Below, in pieces: positions 7,693 through 16,387 of a stretch of DNA of 64,000 bases (position 1 is the stretch's first letter; every line of letters starts with the position of its first letter). The notes beneath the pieces were generated by a model that saw nothing but the letters and a program-made list of their open reading frames with translations, was not told the origin of the DNA and made no database searches. This stretch comes from Blautia schinkii DSM 10518 (GTDB taxonomy: Bacteria; Bacillota; Clostridia; Lachnospirales; Lachnospiraceae): assembly GCA_000702025.1 (NCBI GenBank), contig JNKJ01000009.1, forward strand, positions 1-64,000, in the 5' to 3' direction. The position numbers were made by a program, and so were the translations under genes.

Positions 7693-9150
7693 TCAAAGAT
7701 TAAGATAATTATACACAACACGGGAAATACTGCGGATGTTGTTAATGGCAGTATTCTCACCCGGGCAGTTCTCCGACATCACGCACAGGATATAAGTTGT
7801 TTTTTCTCCATAAACAATGGCAATATCATGCTGGTCCGTATCGGTCTCTCCTGTCTTGTTGGCAACCTTAATTTCGCCGGACAGCCCTTCCGGGATTTTC
7901 CATGTCACTTCCTGACGGAGAAACAAATCCAGCATCTCCTGCGATGCCTCCTCACTGACACATTCGCCCTTGTAAATCCGCTCCAGAAGAATACCGCAGT
8001 CCACAACTGAGGTAGTATTTCTGCCTCCCAGACTTGCGTTCGCAGAGGAAGATGGGTGGAGGGTATGCTGCACACTTGTATCCTTATATCCCTCTTTTTC
8101 CAGATATTCATTGATTTCCTTTGCGCCCTCCACAAAATCATATTTGTCTGTCTGCAGACGCACAAGTTCATTGCATGACTCATTATCGCTGACCGTGATC
8201 ATATTTTCCGTAAGGTCACTGAGCTTCACTCTGGTGAAATCGCTTTCCGGAGTAGAATTGATCCTCAGCGCTTCATTCGCCTTCACCTTTTCCATATCCT
8301 CATAGGTTTTCGCCAGGACAAACGGCTTGATCAGGCTGGCGGAGTATAGCTGTTTATTATTAAGCACGATTTTTTCGCCTGTATTCAAATCTTTGACATA
8401 GACACTCCATTCGCCCTCGTAACCTGACAGGATATTTCTAAGCTGCGGTCTTAGGTTTTTTATACCCAGCTCATCCATGTTCTCTACCCTGCCGTCAGCA
8501 CCAACCACAAATCCGTCAGGCGTCACTGTGCTCTCCTCCACGAGAACTCCGTTCGCACCTCCGAAGTAGTAGCTCCCCTGGAAATGACGGCCGTTGGAAT
8601 CCATCTCAACATGGTGGATTCCCGGCTCCGTAACCATCCTGCCGCAATCATCAAAGTAATAGTACCCGTTAAAGGTAATATTATCAATCACCAGGTTGTC
8701 CATATACCGCACCTGCGGAGCTGCACTCAGGCGCCCCAGATTGTTTACCATATAATAGCCGTCAAAGCTCACTGCCTCTGCGTACTCCCCATCAGCGGGC
8801 GCCGCTGCCGGAAGGCTGATGCGCACCACATGAGGGCTTCCGGCCTTGAATTTACCATCCGCATCATGATAATAATAGCCGTCAAACACCGTACCGTCTA
8901 TCACGAAATGCTCAAAATAATGTACATCCGGTGTACTGTCCCTGGCTCCGTCCGCATTCAGACAGTAAAAACCGTCGCTCTTGAGCATATATTTTCCGCT
9001 GCCGTCAGACATGGGCAGAATCTGAGACTCTCCGGTTACAGACAGAAGACTCCCTGTCCCCGCAGCCCGGGTTTCTGCCGGATATGCGAGCGTTAGAAGT
9101 GCTGCTCCGGCCAGCATACTCATCCGTAAAACATGTTTTCGATGTGTCAT
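7693..9150 (-). CDS. Secreted beta-lactamase/DD-peptidase-fold serine hydrolase with cell-wall-binding-like repeats
   Basis: 485 residues. The signal peptide is MTHRKHVLRMSMLAGAALLT with cleavage near TRAAG. Residues about 40-225 hold four to five aromatic repeats of the type GYYYxDxxGR, similar to choline/glucan-binding repeats. The C-terminal half is a class A beta-lactamase-like domain (Beta-lactamase2 type) with the nucleophile motif S-L-I-K in SASLIKPF, SDN in VSDNES and the KTG box in NKTGETD. I do not see the omega-loop E166 motif of true class A beta-lactamases, so a wall-anchored peptidase or penicillin-binding role is as likely as resistance. It has its own promoter and an operator-like palindrome in the leader. 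Confidence 0.8.
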   Translation of the reverse strand: MTHRKHVLRMSMLAGAALLTLAYPAETRAAGTGSLLSVTGESQILPMSDGSGKYMLKSDGFYCLNADGARDSTPDVHYFEHFVIDGTVFDGYYYHDADGKFKAGSPHVVRISLPAAAPADGEYAEAVSFDGYYMVNNLGRLSAAPQVRYMDNLVIDNITFNGYYYFDDCGRMVTEPGIHHVEMDSNGRHFQGSYYFGGANGVLVEESTVTPDGFVVGADGRVENMDELGIKNLRPQLRNILSGYEGEWSVYVKDLNTGEKIVLNNKQLYSASLIKPFVLAKTYEDMEKVKANEALRINSTPESDFTRVKLSDLTENMITVSDNESCNELVRLQTDKYDFVEGAKEINEYLEKEGYKDTSVQHTLHPSSSANASLGGRNTTSVVDCGILLERIYKGECVSEEASQEMLDLFLRQEVTWKIPEGLSGEIKVANKTGETDTDQHDIAIVYGEKTTYILCVMSENCPGENTAINNIRSISRVVYNYLNL

Positions 9151-9174
9151 ATATTTTTTCCCTTTCTAGTACAG

Positions 9175-9192
9175 TGAAAACAATCGTTTTCA
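9175..9192. promoter_or_regulatory. Perfect 7-4-7 palindrome in leader of the serine hydrolase gene (candidate operator)
   Basis: TGAAAAC (9175-9181) and GTTTTCA (9186-9192) form a perfect dyad about 15-32 bases after the expected transcription start. That is a position where a bound repressor would block elongation or initiation. It resembles, but does not fit, the 14-base CcpA cre spacing. Confidence 0.5.
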
Positions 9193-9213
9193 AGCGCATA
9201 CTAATTGAGAAAA

Positions 9214-9242
9214 AGTATACCTTTTTTTCTTCGCTCCTGCAA
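9214..9242 (-). promoter_or_regulatory. Promoter of the serine hydrolase gene
   Basis: TTGCAG (9237-9242) and TATACT (9214-9219) on the minus strand, 17-base spacer, in the 114-base gap after glmS. Confidence 0.7.
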
Positions 9243-9264
9243 TTCTTTTTTCAAAAATTCACAC

Positions 9265-11091
9265 TTATTCCACAGTAACAGATTTTGCCAGATTCCTTGG
9301 TTTATCCACGTCCAAGCCCCTTCCCAGGGACACGTAATAGCCGAAAAGCTGCAGCGGTATAATGGCTAGCGAGTTCGTGAAATAGGTGTTTGTCTTGGGA
9401 ATATAAATCACATAATCTGCAGTTTTTTCAATTTCCTTGTGGCCGAAATTCGTCACTGCCATCACAAATGCACCTCGTGTTTTCACCTCCACGATATTGC
9501 TGATGGTTTTTGGATAAAGCTTCTCCTGCGTAGCCACGGCCACCACCAGGGTGTCATCCTCAATCAAAGAGATGGTTCCATGCTTTAATTCCCCGGCAGC
9601 ATAAGCTTCGGAATGGATATAGGAAATCTCCTTAAGCTTCAGCGAGCCTTCCAGGGAAATCGCATAATCGATACCTCTTCCGATAAAAAACATGTGGTCT
9701 GCAGCCAGATAACGATACGCAAAGCGCTGGATCTTCTCTTTCATGCCCAGAAGAGATTCAATCTGCTCCGGAAGCTGTTCCAGATCATTCTGCATTTCCA
9801 GGAATTCGTCCCTGGTAATGGTTCCCCGCACAACAGCGAATTTCATAGCCAAAAGATAGAGTGCTGCAAGCTGTGCGCTGTACGCCTTGGTAGTGGCAAC
9901 GGAAATTTCCGGTCCTGCCCAGGTATACATCACATTGTCCGCTTCCCTGGCAATGGAGCTGCCTACCACATTGACGATTCCCAGCACCCGGACGCCGTGA
10001 TTTCTGGCTTCCCGAAGCGCTGCCAGGGAATCTGCTGTCTCACCGGACTGACTGATGATGATAGCGAGAGTTCCCTCCTCATAAATCGGATCACGATAGC
10101 GGAACTCGCTGGCAAGATCCACCTCAACAGGGATTCTTGCCATCCCCTCCAGCACATATTTTCCGGTCACACCCGCATGATAGGCGGAACCACAGGCAAT
10201 GATCGTAATCTTGCGCACGGCACGGATTTCCTCTTCGCTCATGCCCAGTTCCTCAATCACTACATCCTTATCCTTAAGGCGCGGGCTGATGGTATCCCGC
10301 ACGGCCTTCGGCTGTTCATAGATCTCCTTCAGCATGAAATGCTCATAGCCGCCTTTTTCCGCTGCGTCGATATCCCAGTCAATGGCTGTCGGAGTCTTTT
10401 CCAGTTCATCTCCGTCGATATTATAGAAACGGATATTCTCTTTAGAAAGGCAGACAATCTCCTCGTTTTCCATATAGTATACACTTCTTGTGTAACGAAG
10501 GACTGCCGGAACATCGGAGGCAATCAGGTTACCCAACCCGCTTTCCCCCACGATCAAGGGACTGTCCTTGCGGGCCGCGTAAATATGATGAGGATGATCC
10601 TTAAACATAATTCCCAGCGCATAGGAGCCTTCCACACGGCGCATCACCCTCTCAATCGCAGCAATGGGGTCGCCCTGATAATATTCCGTGAGCAGGTGTA
10701 CCAATACCTCCGTATCTGTCTCGGAAAGGAACTCATACCCCTTTGCCTCCAGTTTCTTTTTCAGTTTGGCATAATTTTCAATGATTCCATTGTGCACCAC
10801 GACAATGGAATGCTCTTTATTAAAATGAGGATGTGCATTGGCATCAGAAGGGCTTCCGTGCGTTGCCCACCGGGTATGCCCAATCCCTGAAGTACCGGGC
10901 AGAGTCTCTCCTCCGTGAGTCAGTTCCTCCAGAACCTTAAGCCTGCCCATCACCTTTTCCATCGTAATCTCATTTCCGTCATAAACCGCTATACCCGCAG
11001 AATCATATCCCCGGTATTCCAATTTAGAAAGACCATCCAGCAAAATCGGAGCTGCCTGGTGCTCCCCGATGTATCCAACAATTCCACACAT
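9265..11091 (-). CDS. glmS: Glutamine-fructose-6-phosphate aminotransferase (isomerising)
   Basis: 608 residues, full length. The N-terminal glutaminase domain begins with the catalytic Cys2 (MCGIVGYIG) and contains the GYDSAGIA, GHTRWATHG and VVHNGIIEN motifs. Two SIS sugar-isomerase domains follow (SQSGETADSLAAL, KELSYIHSEAYAAGELKHG-like region) and the conserved tail is DKPRNLAKSVTVE. It makes glucosamine-6-phosphate for wall and glycan synthesis. The gene has its own strong promoter overlapping the 3' end of the upstream helicase gene. The glmS ribozyme found in many Firmicutes is absent, since only about 75 leader bases are available. Confidence 0.97.
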   Translation of the reverse strand: MCGIVGYIGEHQAAPILLDGLSKLEYRGYDSAGIAVYDGNEITMEKVMGRLKVLEELTHGGETLPGTSGIGHTRWATHGSPSDANAHPHFNKEHSIVVVHNGIIENYAKLKKKLEAKGYEFLSETDTEVLVHLLTEYYQGDPIAAIERVMRRVEGSYALGIMFKDHPHHIYAARKDSPLIVGESGLGNLIASDVPAVLRYTRSVYYMENEEIVCLSKENIRFYNIDGDELEKTPTAIDWDIDAAEKGGYEHFMLKEIYEQPKAVRDTISPRLKDKDVVIEELGMSEEEIRAVRKITIIACGSAYHAGVTGKYVLEGMARIPVEVDLASEFRYRDPIYEEGTLAIIISQSGETADSLAALREARNHGVRVLGIVNVVGSSIAREADNVMYTWAGPEISVATTKAYSAQLAALYLLAMKFAVVRGTITRDEFLEMQNDLEQLPEQIESLLGMKEKIQRFAYRYLAADHMFFIGRGIDYAISLEGSLKLKEISYIHSEAYAAGELKHGTISLIEDDTLVVAVATQEKLYPKTISNIVEVKTRGAFVMAVTNFGHKEIEKTADYVIYIPKTNTYFTNSLAIIPLQLFGYYVSLGRGLDVDKPRNLAKSVTVE

Positions 11092-11172
11092 GATGTAACC
11101 TCCTGTCTGTCTTTGTACAATCGTGTCATTTTTTTACATAGTGTTTATAAGTTTAAAGTTTGAACACGTTAA

Positions 11173-11200
11173 AGTATAGCGATTTTTTTTCATCTGTCAA
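11173..11200 (-). promoter_or_regulatory. glmS promoter
   Basis: TTGACA (11195-11200) and TATACT (11173-11178) on the minus strand with a 16-base spacer. The -35 box lies inside the last codons of the helicase gene. Confidence 0.8.
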
Positions 11201-13544
11201 GTTTCCCGTCCCAAAAATTTTTCAGAACTGTTTCCACTGTATCCAGACGGCAGCTCCTACGGTCGGACCATTCCACAGGAAAAAGCGGTCCATATTCAGG
11301 ACTTCGGAAGCGGTCATCCAGCAGAAGAATCGCGCCCACATCCTCCTGTGTGCGAATCACCCTGCCCGCGGCCTGTAACACCTTATTCATTCCGGGATAA
11401 CGGTATGCGTAATCAAAGCCGTTCTCTCCTCTTTTATCATAATACTCCCTGAGAATCTCTCTCTCATTACTAATCTGGGGCAGCCCTGTGCCCACGATGA
11501 TCGCGCCAATAAGACGGTTTCCCATAAGGTCAATCCCCTCGGAAAAAATACCGCCAAGCACACAAAATCCCACCAATGTGTGCTCCTGCTCCGTAAACTC
11601 ACCGAGAAAATCTTCCCTCTGCCGCTCGTTCATAGCGCTGGTCTGACAGATACAGTGTACCCAATCTACAGAGAATTCACTCTCATATACCTGGTACACC
11701 TCTTCCATCAGCTTATAAGATGGGAAAAACACCATATAATTCCCCTGTCTCTGCCAAACCGTCCTGGCTATATATTCTGCAATCCTTCGGTACTCCTGAT
11801 AATTTCTCCTGGTATAGCGGCTGCTCACATCTGTACCTGTGAGAATACACCGCTTCTCCCTGTCAAAGGGCGAGGGTACGTAAATACCATAGTCATCCGT
11901 CTCCGTGCTCAGCAGCCTCCGGTAATAGGATAATGGCAGTAGGGTAGCGGAGAAAAATACTGTACTCACTCCTTTTCCCAGATAATCCCGTAAATTGGCC
12001 GCCGGATTCACACAGAACAGCTTCATACGAAATCGGCCGTCCTCCCCGTTTTCCGTGTAAACCACGTAATTCTCGTCCACCATCTCGGATATATATATAA
12101 AGTCCCGCACCGCAAAATAAAAATCCAGAATCTCATCCACGATTTCACCGTTGGGCGGCTCCTCCAAAAACTTGTCAAGCTCTCCCATCACCTGCAGCAT
12201 ACTCAAAGAAATCGGTCCCGGATTATCCAGGATTTCATACTTTTCGCAGTTCTTTTTCAGCTCCAAAAGCTGCTTGTTTACCTTTTCCAACGCCCGCGAA
12301 AGCTTTGGGCTGTACGGCTTTACCTTTTTCTTTGTCTCAAGCACATCCTCCTTGCACACATAGGCACTGTACATCTCCCGCCCGCGCTCCACCAGATTAT
12401 GGGCCTCATCGATGAGAAACAGATAATTGCCGCCCATGTTTTCTCCGAAAAAGCGTTTGAGATGTACATTGGGATCAAACACATAATTATAATCACAGAT
12501 TACCGCGTCCACCCAGAGCGACAAATCCAGACACATCTCAAAAGGACAGACCTGCCATTTCTCTGCCTGGGCCAGCAGCGCATCCCTGTCATACACAAAT
12601 CCCGCAGTCCACAACTCATACACCGCATCATTTACCCTGTCAAAATGCCCCTTGGCATAAGGGCAGGCATCCGGGTTGCACTCCGTTTTCTCCAGGAAGC
12701 AGAGCTTTTCCTTTGCCGTGATGGTCACCACCTTGAACCTTAAGCCCTTTTGCTGCAAGATAGAAAAAGCCTCCTCTGCCACAGTCCTGGTAATAGTTTT
12801 GGCCGTGAGATAAAAAATCGTTCCTGCCTTACCTTCTCCCACTGCCCGCACTGCCGGAAAAATAGTGGACATAGTTTTGCCCACCCCGGTAGGCGCCTGG
12901 ATAAATATCTGCTTCCCTGCAGAAATCGTATGATATACACTGCTCACCATCTTGCGCTGCCCTTCCCGATACGGAAACGGGAATTCCAGTCCATCCATAG
13001 ATGCGTCACGCTGCGCCTTCCACTGAAGCTGAAAAGAAATCCATTTATGATACGCATCCACAAGCTCCTGATACCATTGTTCCAGCGTTTCAAGGGCAAT
13101 CGTCTCATGAAACCGCCGGATTTCCTCTGTATCAAGGTTTGCATAAGTCATTTGAACTCCGATTTCCTCAAGTCCCTCCATCTCCGCGTAAATCCTTGCG
13201 TAGCACAATGCCTGCGCACGGTGTATCGCTGCCGGTCCTTCCAGATGCTGGATATTTCCATAGATTCCTTTAATCTCATCTATCGTCACCAGCCCTTCCC
13301 GCGTAAAAATCCCGTCAGCCCGGCCTTCTATTACAATAATCACATCCTCATATTCACTTGCCCGTTTCAGGGATACCTCTGCACGGTAATCTCCGCCCAT
13401 CTGCTTCTGAATCTTCCTGTGGATTCTGCTGCCCTTAAGCATGGCTTCCTTATCCATGGCTCCCCGCCGGCTGTCAAGGTCTCCTCCGCGCAGAATGAAC
13501 TCCACTATATTTCTCACCGATATGCGGATTGTTGGTTTTTCCAT
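11190..13544 (-). CDS. PD-(D/E)XK nuclease-XPD/DinG-like superfamily 2 helicase fusion
   Basis: 784 residues. The N-terminal ~180 residues look like a Cas4/RecB-type PD-(D/E)XK nuclease (GSRIHRKIQ, EGRADGIFT, DEIKG, QALCYARIY). The rest is an Fe-S DNA helicase: Walker A APTGVGKTMST, a cysteine cluster (CFLEKTECNPDACPYAKG ... CPFEMCLD), Walker B box LIDEAHN and motif VI QAAGRVIRT. It probably unwinds and processes DNA during repair. The ATG at 13544 follows AAGGAGAG; the longer GTG frame would include this ribosome site. It precedes glmS but is unrelated to it functionally. No LexA box was seen upstream. Confidence 0.85.
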   Translation of the reverse strand: MEKPTIRISVRNIVEFILRGGDLDSRRGAMDKEAMLKGSRIHRKIQKQMGGDYRAEVSLKRASEYEDVIIVIEGRADGIFTREGLVTIDEIKGIYGNIQHLEGPAAIHRAQALCYARIYAEMEGLEEIGVQMTYANLDTEEIRRFHETIALETLEQWYQELVDAYHKWISFQLQWKAQRDASMDGLEFPFPYREGQRKMVSSVYHTISAGKQIFIQAPTGVGKTMSTIFPAVRAVGEGKAGTIFYLTAKTITRTVAEEAFSILQQKGLRFKVVTITAKEKLCFLEKTECNPDACPYAKGHFDRVNDAVYELWTAGFVYDRDALLAQAEKWQVCPFEMCLDLSLWVDAVICDYNYVFDPNVHLKRFFGENMGGNYLFLIDEAHNLVERGREMYSAYVCKEDVLETKKKVKPYSPKLSRALEKVNKQLLELKKNCEKYEILDNPGPISLSMLQVMGELDKFLEEPPNGEIVDEILDFYFAVRDFIYISEMVDENYVVYTENGEDGRFRMKLFCVNPAANLRDYLGKGVSTVFFSATLLPLSYYRRLLSTETDDYGIYVPSPFDREKRCILTGTDVSSRYTRRNYQEYRRIAEYIARTVWQRQGNYMVFFPSYKLMEEVYQVYESEFSVDWVHCICQTSAMNERQREDFLGEFTEQEHTLVGFCVLGGIFSEGIDLMGNRLIGAIIVGTGLPQISNEREILREYYDKRGENGFDYAYRYPGMNKVLQAAGRVIRTQEDVGAILLLDDRFRSPEYGPLFPVEWSDRRSCRLDTVETVLKNFWDGKLDR

Positions 13545-13582
13545 GATGCTCTCCTTCGTTTGTTTCACACTTTCGTCTTAAC

Positions 13583-13610
13583 AGTATAGCACGTCCAAAG
13601 GAAAATGTAA
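13583..13610 (-). promoter_or_regulatory. Promoter of the nuclease-helicase gene
   Basis: TTACAT (13605-13610) and TATACT (13583-13588) on the minus strand with a 16-base spacer; the -35 box is weak. Confidence 0.5.
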
Positions 13611-13674
13611 CAAAAAAGAAGTAACCTTAGACAGTCCAATTTATAAAAGAAACGTGCGCGCCTGACGTAAACTT

Positions 13675-13706
13675 AAAAAGCGCAAATTCCACCCCGGAAT
13701 CTGCGC
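13675..13706 (-). terminator. Terminator of the HPr-like gene
   Basis: On the minus strand GCGCAGATTCC pairs with GGAATTTGCGC and is followed by TTTTT. It lies 30 bases after the HPr-like stop codon. Confidence 0.75.
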
Positions 13707-13735
13707 CCTTGATTTTCTCTTAATTTGAATCCTTT

Positions 13736-13963
13736 TTAAGCGACCGCAAACTTAGAAACCACTTTATTGAAGTTTGCGTCTTCCCCGTAGCATTTCACTG
13801 TAAGAACCTTAGTCAGATCCATGCTGAGAATACCTAAAATTGACTTCGCATCAATAATGATCCGATTGTAAAATACGTCGATATCGAAATCACATTTACT
13901 TGCGGCATAAACAAATTCCTTTACTTCTTCTGTCGCGCTTAATTTAATCTGACGCTCCATCAT
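13736..13963 (-). CDS. HPr-like protein lacking the active-site histidine (Crh-like)
   Basis: 75 residues that align with HPr from the second helix onward (FVYAASKCDFDIDVFYN, DAKSILGILSMDL). The KS-I-L-G box around the regulatory serine (Ser46 in Bacillus HPr) is intact. The segment that should hold the GIHARPA phosphorylation loop is shortened to SATEEVKEF and has no histidine, so the protein cannot carry PTS phosphate. By analogy with Crh it may be a regulatory partner phosphorylated on serine; that is inference. Ribosome site GAGGAGG, tandem ATG start. It has its own promoter, a structured ~110-base leader and its own terminator. Confidence 0.8.
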   Translation of the reverse strand: MMERQIKLSATEEVKEFVYAASKCDFDIDVFYNRIIIDAKSILGILSMDLTKVLTVKCYGEDANFNKVVSKFAVA

Positions 13964-14034
13964 CTTCTGCCTCCTCGTTAGAATATAAACAGTATCTTAG
14001 CCGATAACTGCAGCAATTACAGTCCGGCTCCTCC

Positions 14035-14071
14035 GGCAAAAAAATCCCATTTGCTGATCCGTTTTTTTGCC
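14035..14071 (-). promoter_or_regulatory. Long hairpin in the leader of the HPr-like gene
   Basis: Bases 14035-14044 (GGCAAAAAAA) are perfectly complementary to 14062-14071, and a second GCCGG-type stem follows downstream. On the coding strand the 3' arm contains a run of seven T, so the structure could act as a weak attenuator. Not a known riboswitch to me. Confidence 0.45.
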
Positions 14072-14079
14072 TTAGCGTA

Positions 14080-14107
14080 TTTTTACATCTAAGTTGGAAA
14101 TTGTCAA
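14080..14107 (-). promoter_or_regulatory. Promoter of the HPr-like gene
   Basis: TTGACA (14102-14107) and TAAAAA (14080-14085) on the minus strand, 16-base spacer. Confidence 0.6.
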
Positions 14108-14186
14108 TAGTGTTAAAATTTTCTTCACATTTTTCGACAAAATGCACAATTTTCCACCATCATTTTTTAAAATTTCTTCAATTTTT

Positions 14187-14957
14187 CTAATGAAATTCCA
14201 GCATATTTGTACGAAATTTTAACGGCACAAACTGCTGCTGAAGTCTTTTGTTTTTTCTCTCCTGAACCGTCACACTCTCACAGAATGCTTTCCACAGCTC
14301 CTCATATTCCTCTTTATTTGCCAACTCCTCCCGGTAAGCCTTTGACAGTTCTACATCCGTACGCAGTGTACAAGCCTCTCCCCGCGAGTGCAAGAGTACT
14401 TTGTGCCGCTTCTCATCATAGATCATCCACTGCTCATTCGGAAAACGGTCCGCAAAATGAGGTCCCAGCATTACCAAAATATCATTATCCGGAGAAATCT
14501 GTGCAAACAGCACGCCACCTCCGATTTCCCGAAAGCGCAGAAAGCCGAAAAATCGGTGATATTCATGCCATACCTTCGTATGCAGCTTAAACACAAGACT
14601 TACATTGGCATCTGCCAAGTCCTCCATGATCCGCTTATTGCATCTGCCGCCTGCTAAAGCCTTCTGCAACACCCAATACACCGCTGTACCTTTATCCGGA
14701 TGTGTGGAAACAAGCGCATAGCAAATATGCTCGTAAGTCTCCTCCCCAAGCTTACTGCCAATGGTCCTGGCTACCTTGACCGCCTTTTCCTGATCTGTCT
14801 CAATGTTCTCATATCTGCAGAACAGCTCCAAGCTCTCCGGCTCCCCGGTACGGATTTCCACCTGTCCCCCTCTTGCACCATGCCGCCATCCATCATACAC
14901 AGCAGTAAATATCCCTTCCATGCTATCCGAACAGATGAGCACCAGCTTCTCTTCCAT
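14187..14957 (-). CDS. TIGR03915-type DNA metabolism protein (partner of radical SAM TIGR03916)
   Basis: 256 residues beginning MEEKLVLICSDSMEGIFTAVYDGW, characteristic of the family predicted to act in DNA metabolism together with a radical SAM protein. In other genomes parts of this family are joined to uracil-DNA glycosylase-like domains; no such domain is present here. The middle GGVLFAQISPDNDILVMLGPHFADR and LLHSRGEAC are family-typical. No catalytic motif can be assigned from sequence alone. The start is 2 bases past the stop of the radical SAM gene with ribosome site AGGAGGG inside it, so the two are one operon under the LexA-box promoter at 16388-16416. Confidence 0.82.
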   Translation of the reverse strand: MEEKLVLICSDSMEGIFTAVYDGWRHGARGGQVEIRTGEPESLELFCRYENIETDQEKAVKVARTIGSKLGEETYEHICYALVSTHPDKGTAVYWVLQKALAGGRCNKRIMEDLADANVSLVFKLHTKVWHEYHRFFGFLRFREIGGGVLFAQISPDNDILVMLGPHFADRFPNEQWMIYDEKRHKVLLHSRGEACTLRTDVELSKAYREELANKEEYEELWKAFCESVTVQERKNKRLQQQFVPLKFRTNMLEFH

Positions 14958-14959
14958 TA

Positions 14960-16351
14960 CTAGGCCCTCCTTCTCATAGGCGCCGCTGTTGTCATCCCTG
15001 CTGCTATTCCAGCAGGCATTCCTGATGACATTCCTGCCATTCCTCCCGTCAACATAGGCTGCATGTCCGTAGACTGGTCGTCAAAAAGTGACAGCTGCCG
15101 GTAAGTGATTTCCTCCGCAGGCTGTTTCTCCTTAGGGTCAAGCATATTGCGGAGTATATAATCCTCATCCAGCTTGGTTGGATACATCATTTTTCCATTA
15201 CAGGTAATAAAATAGAGCGCTCTTTTCAACACCACACCGATTTTCCGAAGGTCATGAAAATCCAGGGAATGCTGCCGCCTTGCCCGTACTATCCTCTTAG
15301 CTGACTTGTCCCCAATACCCGGTACACGCAGAAGCAGATAATAGTCTGCGGTATTAATCTCCACAGGATAATACTCAAGATGGCTTAAAGCCCAATCACA
15401 TTTCGGATCCAACAGCAGATTAAAATTAGGATGTTTCTCAGACAGAAGCTCCGACGCCTTAAATCCATAGAAACGCAGCAACCAGTCAGCCTGATACAGG
15501 CGGTGTTCCCGCAGTAGGGGCGGTCCTCCCGGCAGCATGGGCAGATCTTTATCCTCATTCACAGCCACAAATGCAGAGTAAAATACACGTTTCAATGAAA
15601 ACTGCTGATACAAAGATTCCGCAACAGACACAATCTCATAATCACTCTCCCCCGTCGCTCCAATGATCATCTGCGTACTCTGCCCTGCTGGTACAAATTT
15701 AGGGGCATGGCGGTAGATTGCCAGCTCCTGCTTATTCTCCCCGTGGCGAAGCTGTATCTGCTTCATCGGCCTTAGTATTGTCTTTCTCGTTTTATGAGGA
15801 GCCAGCTTCTTAAGCCCCTCGGCCGTGGGCAACTCAAGATTCACACTCATCCTGTCCGCCAGATATCCCGCCCTCTCCACAAGCTCCGGGGATGCTCCCG
15901 GTATGGCCTTCAGATGAATATACCCCTGGAAATGATACTGGCCGCGTAAAAGCTCCACTGTGCGGCAAAGCTCCTCCATCGTCTCATCCGGACTCCCTTT
16001 CACCCCTGAGCTTAAGAATAATCCCTCTATATAATTACGCCTGTAAAACTCGATTGTCAGCCTGCTCACCTCCTCCGGAGTAAAGCTGGCCCTTACCACA
16101 TCGTTGGAGGCTCTGTTCACGCAATATTTACAGTCAAATACACACTCATTGGTATAGAGGATTTTGAGCAGACTGATGCAGCGGCCGTCTCCGGCAAAGC
16201 TGTGGCAGATGCCAGCTGCAATACTATTCCCAATCCCTTTACCGTCCCCCTGCCTGTCTACACCACTTGAAGTACAAGCCACATCATACTTCGCAGCATC
16301 TGACAGAATTTCTAGTTTCTCCATAATGGTCATAGATTCCTGAATTACCAT
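14960..16351 (-). CDS. Putative DNA modification/repair radical SAM protein (TIGR03916 type)
   Basis: About 463 residues. The radical SAM cluster motif is CVFDCKYC (C-x3-C-x2-C, near residue 80), and a helix-hairpin-helix DNA-binding motif RVPGIGDKSAKRIVRARR lies near residue 350. The last ~35 residues are a Gly/Met-rich tail (GGMAGMSSGMPAGIAAGM) not expected of the family. Candidate starts are TTG 16360, ATG 16351 or ATG 16333; I chose the ATG 9 bases after the TTG because GGAGGG lies 11 bases ahead, but 16333 is also plausible. The SOS-box promoter directly upstream supports a role in DNA damage repair. Confidence 0.88.
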   Translation of the reverse strand: MVIQESMTIMEKLEILSDAAKYDVACTSSGVDRQGDGKGIGNSIAAGICHSFAGDGRCISLLKILYTNECVFDCKYCVNRASNDVVRASFTPEEVSRLTIEFYRRNYIEGLFLSSGVKGSPDETMEELCRTVELLRGQYHFQGYIHLKAIPGASPELVERAGYLADRMSVNLELPTAEGLKKLAPHKTRKTILRPMKQIQLRHGENKQELAIYRHAPKFVPAGQSTQMIIGATGESDYEIVSVAESLYQQFSLKRVFYSAFVAVNEDKDLPMLPGGPPLLREHRLYQADWLLRFYGFKASELLSEKHPNFNLLLDPKCDWALSHLEYYPVEINTADYYLLLRVPGIGDKSAKRIVRARRQHSLDFHDLRKIGVVLKRALYFITCNGKMMYPTKLDEDYILRNMLDPKEKQPAEEITYRQLSLFDDQSTDMQPMLTGGMAGMSSGMPAGIAAGMTTAAPMRRRA

Positions 16352-16387
16352 AAGCCCCAACGCCCTCCAAACAAATGTTCTGCGTTT

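Noticed and set aside
9175-9192. CcpA cre site
   Set aside because: The dyad is a perfect palindrome but with the wrong length and spacing for the 14-base cre consensus; kept only as an unassigned operator.
9613-10890. Long plus-strand frame (425 codons) inside glmS
   Set aside because: It is fully antisense to a certain glmS gene, has no ribosome site and no family resemblance; a codon-bias shadow.
11092-11190. glmS ribozyme ahead of glmS
   Set aside because: Leader too short and none of the conserved ribozyme segments is present.
13944-14147. 67-codon minus-strand frame upstream of the HPr-like gene
   Set aside because: It spans the predicted promoter and structured leader and has no ribosome site.
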